Origin: an uncultured Muribaculaceae bacterium
GTDB taxonomy: Bacteria; Bacteroidota; Bacteroidia; Bacteroidales; Muribaculaceae
Length of the DNA stretch: 44,694 nucleotides
Direction of reading: 5' to 3'
Assembly: GCA_934555895.1 (NCBI GenBank)
Contig: CAKTFH010000018.1
Coordinates: 1-44,694, forward strand
Both the position numbers and the translations under genes were made by a program. The notes beneath the pieces were generated by a model. That model was not told the DNA's origin. It did not search any database and worked only from the letters and a program-made list of their open reading frames with translations. Shown here piece after piece: positions 44,101 through 44,694 of the stretch (positions within the stretch are counted from its first letter, which is position 1; each line of letters begins with the position of its first letter).

Positions 44101-44364
44101 TTTAAGGTTCTTTGCGTTAGTTATTGTTACGGAATATGTTCCGGGACACAAGTTTTCAATGGTTTTGAATTTCACTATGCCTGCACCGATAGGAGCTACA
44201 AGTCCTTCTCCATCTGCGTTGAAGTTGAATCTGAAGCCTTCATCGGTACCTGACACGCTTTGTGCTGCATCTGCAGGGAATTTGCTCCCCTCTATATTGA
44301 CATTCGCCAAGGCAGTTGCTGCCACGGGTGTCACCAATAAACAAGCAAGTACTTTCTTTTGCAT
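38182..44364 (-). CDS. Giant secreted stalk protein with dockerin-like and cohesin-like domains and T9SS-like tail
   Basis: 2,060 residues. A signal peptide (KVLACLLVTPVAATALAN) is followed by a beta domain (about 20-150) and then about 1,650 residues of charged, Ala/Glu/Lys/Asp-rich sequence that reads as long helices and coiled coils, with no simple repeat visible. Residues about 1806-1875 hold a dockerin-like pair: a variant first loop (GDVDLEPNGEVTVADVQQVI) and a canonical second loop (ADVNNDKTINIADVVAILNI, with Ca-binding D, N, D, N, D spacing). A cohesin-like beta domain follows at about 1890-1990 (YAVLVSNTTSFVAGQLDIKV), then a sorting tail (VKDRIYDAAGRAYNKL, INIIRHADGTTTKEMH). It is probably exported by the type IX system. 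The gene is clearly more AT-rich than its neighbours. Function is not known; a surface scaffold or fibre is inferred. Confidence 0.82.
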   Translation of the reverse strand: MQKKVLACLLVTPVAATALANVNIEGSKFPADAAQSVSGTDEGFRFNFNADGEGLVAPIGAGIVKFKTIENLCPGTYSVTITNAKNLKVTANGKSVDIVAGDGTLEFELKANTDVTVEMSAIDLEKDFGCTGASLEILINESEMNAALQGLLNDVPGIAILREDVTDDVLKALSATLTTDKGNIEGNIAKITAPLSYDDYANFELWKGANDCTIGQAIAKFKTAVEEFNTKADAANAEAEKLANHELAYIRLTNLAQGFENSLKEVKEKAEAADKDAPEIQKDFVQKTISADVKAFEAKITTLKNAIEAANKEGNLGIVDNDITGFTFPEGTDYNAMSADLKALKAACDAAIANKTAWNEYQKAIAELTADYDQTYTSVNALQDVDNKEGDVFGVKRAECLQKITDVLNKNNNSDGALELGAPADKINTAKDKTVAAKTEIQNLYDTFKALVDAQNKAYTDAQTAATKYQEEITAATADVKVPASEKENYDALVNAANTALATFNKYVDDQYAANTLPGEEYTAKEQAVKDAIEALTTAIEGYAPILNLETALQTEIDKVKKISDALNKWNTDNKTELTYGLYAKFEGQISGLYDAIGALVPGTSTDAEVKAVTAAIESLTATATILSKAYQDAATSYLKFKTDLEAYETFIKNKLIIEGADYDKSDAKTGMDKLEALRVSYSTEFANANNLEAQLSYNAIVALKEEIDQTGDESWGAQLAAAKTAFATDATAANLTYVQGLVGEAAKLIEDNKEVGKLAEKAPLAALQTALTTAKGNVTAAGEDFVKLGACDTELNELAGDCAKFTGDVNAYIAFINQLKGIPEKITSADEANQKTLDPAKTYFDALVDPETGKYITDYNNLLSALDKALSEGNLKDGMSGEEGFTARANALKTAVDGVEEIIVTNQEAYNELLAKSKNVMTHIDEVIAYVEANCKNDDARTRNLEALNALKATDLANVDVAMTGDFGKGALNDAKKTDYITKYDAIKAQADKIQSDFKDGVNNLNAATSQGWENQIAALRTLKDNAVKAYNAFFYDIKNAGYRAFINADLLNHSYLYSYTQKITTLEGKIQKYIDDSNAADFAFSAADFKKEATDEIDKLKTEITNAQEGLINNMNTLGSTYWTDQSEYRDGVYATLVQSMTAAGMFETDENGVVVYDEKTGAPVLNATLFGKCPELQEAINSHFTANTQHQAVVDLANQDPKPENYGYKDQIGFAMDKIADTLDKVVYDEKALESAADILWNAIYKEFSDNAATSLASVETDEAYSFATKEQKKDAKDKIDEQIDTAAGYNTEITAEDANTLSALQDGAAAELDKISEEIKNILDTLKGQSEANAKSDELYKEYTGEDGIIPNLKTGLQELIDYAASLAADSAPETVSAIAVAQTAVKALETFVEENKGSLSENGPSTRAEGLKGDADTAIADAYTAIRKAETAQLNSIMTDVREAFNNAKAETSWSQSNAAEMQKKIDEAINAIAGLKDLTNEKFQTTAQTLENNLCDYLAELEAVYTHDGTNTSAVDAQARLAAQYEVVEEALNAAKTELANSETSVQEEFADAYSQIEADLAAVNQKLETAGNKIVALESNYAADMDAIQKAIDSKKAEIEAANKAALEQKAIAENAVVLQNEIDGLTQKLEEIRTYLSTYQLDKPEQLGGDITMIEHQIASLQSTLDTMIEDKTLTADTTIDTTNIESQLTSLDYNGHIAAVEYVAGLANTAITDAENNLSRAHLLSETRSELQGQLNTVKVSKDQALQDFVDAISAYESSERTDANLATFFEAAETAITSLTAIESQARTVSEGVYDNEFTPGDVDLEPNGEVTVADVQQVIVWVGEGVTYKDLVETSPRQAYAADVNNDKTINIADVVAILNIAIDDLNNPSQAPRLLAKGIQQATDNHMAVALNGTENGIREYAVLVSNTTSFVAGQLDIKVGAGMEIVDIELSNRAADHELQRFDNSNGARVVIASMTNAELQGNDGALLIIRTRGAGNLEVEGAVFADSNATAYEVKNTGLSGIDSITEGCHNVKDRIYDAAGRAYNKLQRGINIIRHADGTTTKEMH

Positions 44365-44551
44365 TTGATAGGTTTTTAAGTGATGATTTATATTGTGATT
44401 TTTTGTTAAGTCGTGTTGTTGGTTGTTTAGAGCTGTGAGATTGCCAAATGACTGTGTTTAAGCGGTTTTAGAGGTTTGAAATGTGTGGTTTAACGGGATC
44501 AGGTGCGGTTGAGGCATGGGTATGGCTACAATAGGGCACATAATCCCGTGG

Positions 44552-44559
44552 CAAAGATA
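44552..44559 (-). promoter_or_regulatory. -7 element TATCTTTG for the 2,060-aa gene
   Basis: The - strand match to TAnnTTTG lies about 190 bases upstream of the start codon. The G8 tract lies 19 bases upstream of it, next to a TTG that could serve as the -33 element. Confidence 0.45.
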
Positions 44560-44639
44560 AAGATTAATTCACAAATTACCCCCCCCAATCGTTAAAGTGT
44601 GTTAAAACAACTTAACACCCTACTCTCAACTGGCAAGTG

Positions 44640-44647
44640 CAAAATTA
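44640..44647 (-). promoter_or_regulatory. Second -7 element TAATTTTG upstream of the 2,060-aa gene
   Basis: An exact TAnnTTTG match on the - strand, about 280 bases upstream of the start; an alternative promoter that would give a longer leader passing through the G8 tract. Confidence 0.35.
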
Positions 44648-44694
44648 TCGATTTGTCGGAAGAAAACATTCTTGGGAGAGTCAAAATTTAGTTT

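Larger units (their letters stand above)
44365..44694 (-). other. 330-base upstream region of the 2,060-aa gene
   Basis: AT-rich, with no gene on either strand. It holds two candidate -7 elements (44552-44559 and 44640-44647), a run of eight C (eight G on the coding strand, 44579-44586), and a 7-bp inverted repeat GTGTTAA/TTAACAC (44599-44605 and 44612-44618) that could be an operator. Confidence 0.7.

Overview
The window looks like a chromosomal segment of a gut Bacteroidota of the order Bacteroidales, most plausibly Muribaculaceae-like. Four things support this: repeated TAnnTTTG promoter -7 elements with no Shine-Dalgarno sites, type IX secretion (T9SS)-like C-terminal sorting domains on secreted proteins, Bacteroidota-style gene pairs (dnaE-trxA, and a fused DAHP synthase/chorismate mutase), and secreted enzymes for sulfated or uronic glycans. 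The family placement is inferred from protein style only. No rRNA, tRNA, CRISPR array, transposase or prophage gene was found.

Layout. 1-8.2 kb: a U32-family protein (RlhA-like), a convergent porin, a GH43-like/GH88 fusion enzyme and a secreted sulfatase, which together look like a small uronide/sulfated-glycan set. 8.3-11.2 kb: DAHP synthase-chorismate mutase, nadC and a HAD phosphatase. 11.3-20.9 kb: a long + strand run of MATE transporter, FAD oxidoreductase, DUF695, ApbE, two tandem rhomboid proteases, a membrane-anchored EEP-family protein and an M3 peptidase lipoprotein. 21.2-23.8 kb: a small HTH regulator, then ECF sigma factor, membrane anti-sigma candidate and two Spy/CpxP-like periplasmic proteins, which looks like an envelope-stress operon. 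23.9-29.7 kb (- strand): yraN, carB, carA and a YqiA-like esterase fused to DUF1653. 29.9-34.2 kb: dnaE and trxA.

34.4-44.4 kb (- strand): two giant secreted proteins fill the last 10 kb. The upstream one (2,060 aa) has a very long helical stalk followed by a dockerin-like Ca-binding pair, a cohesin-like beta domain and a sorting tail. The downstream one (1,231 aa) has two cohesin-like domains, eight ~98-residue helical repeats and a sorting tail. Cohesin-like and dockerin-like modules on neighbouring long stalks suggest a surface scaffold or filament. This is the least ordinary part of the window. It carries a recent 588-bp internal tandem duplication, a nested palindrome between the genes, and a run of eight G between possible promoter elements.

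Several start codons were moved downstream of the longest open frame because the longer frame begins upstream of, or inside, a -7 element. Function calls rest on motifs read by eye, with no database search.
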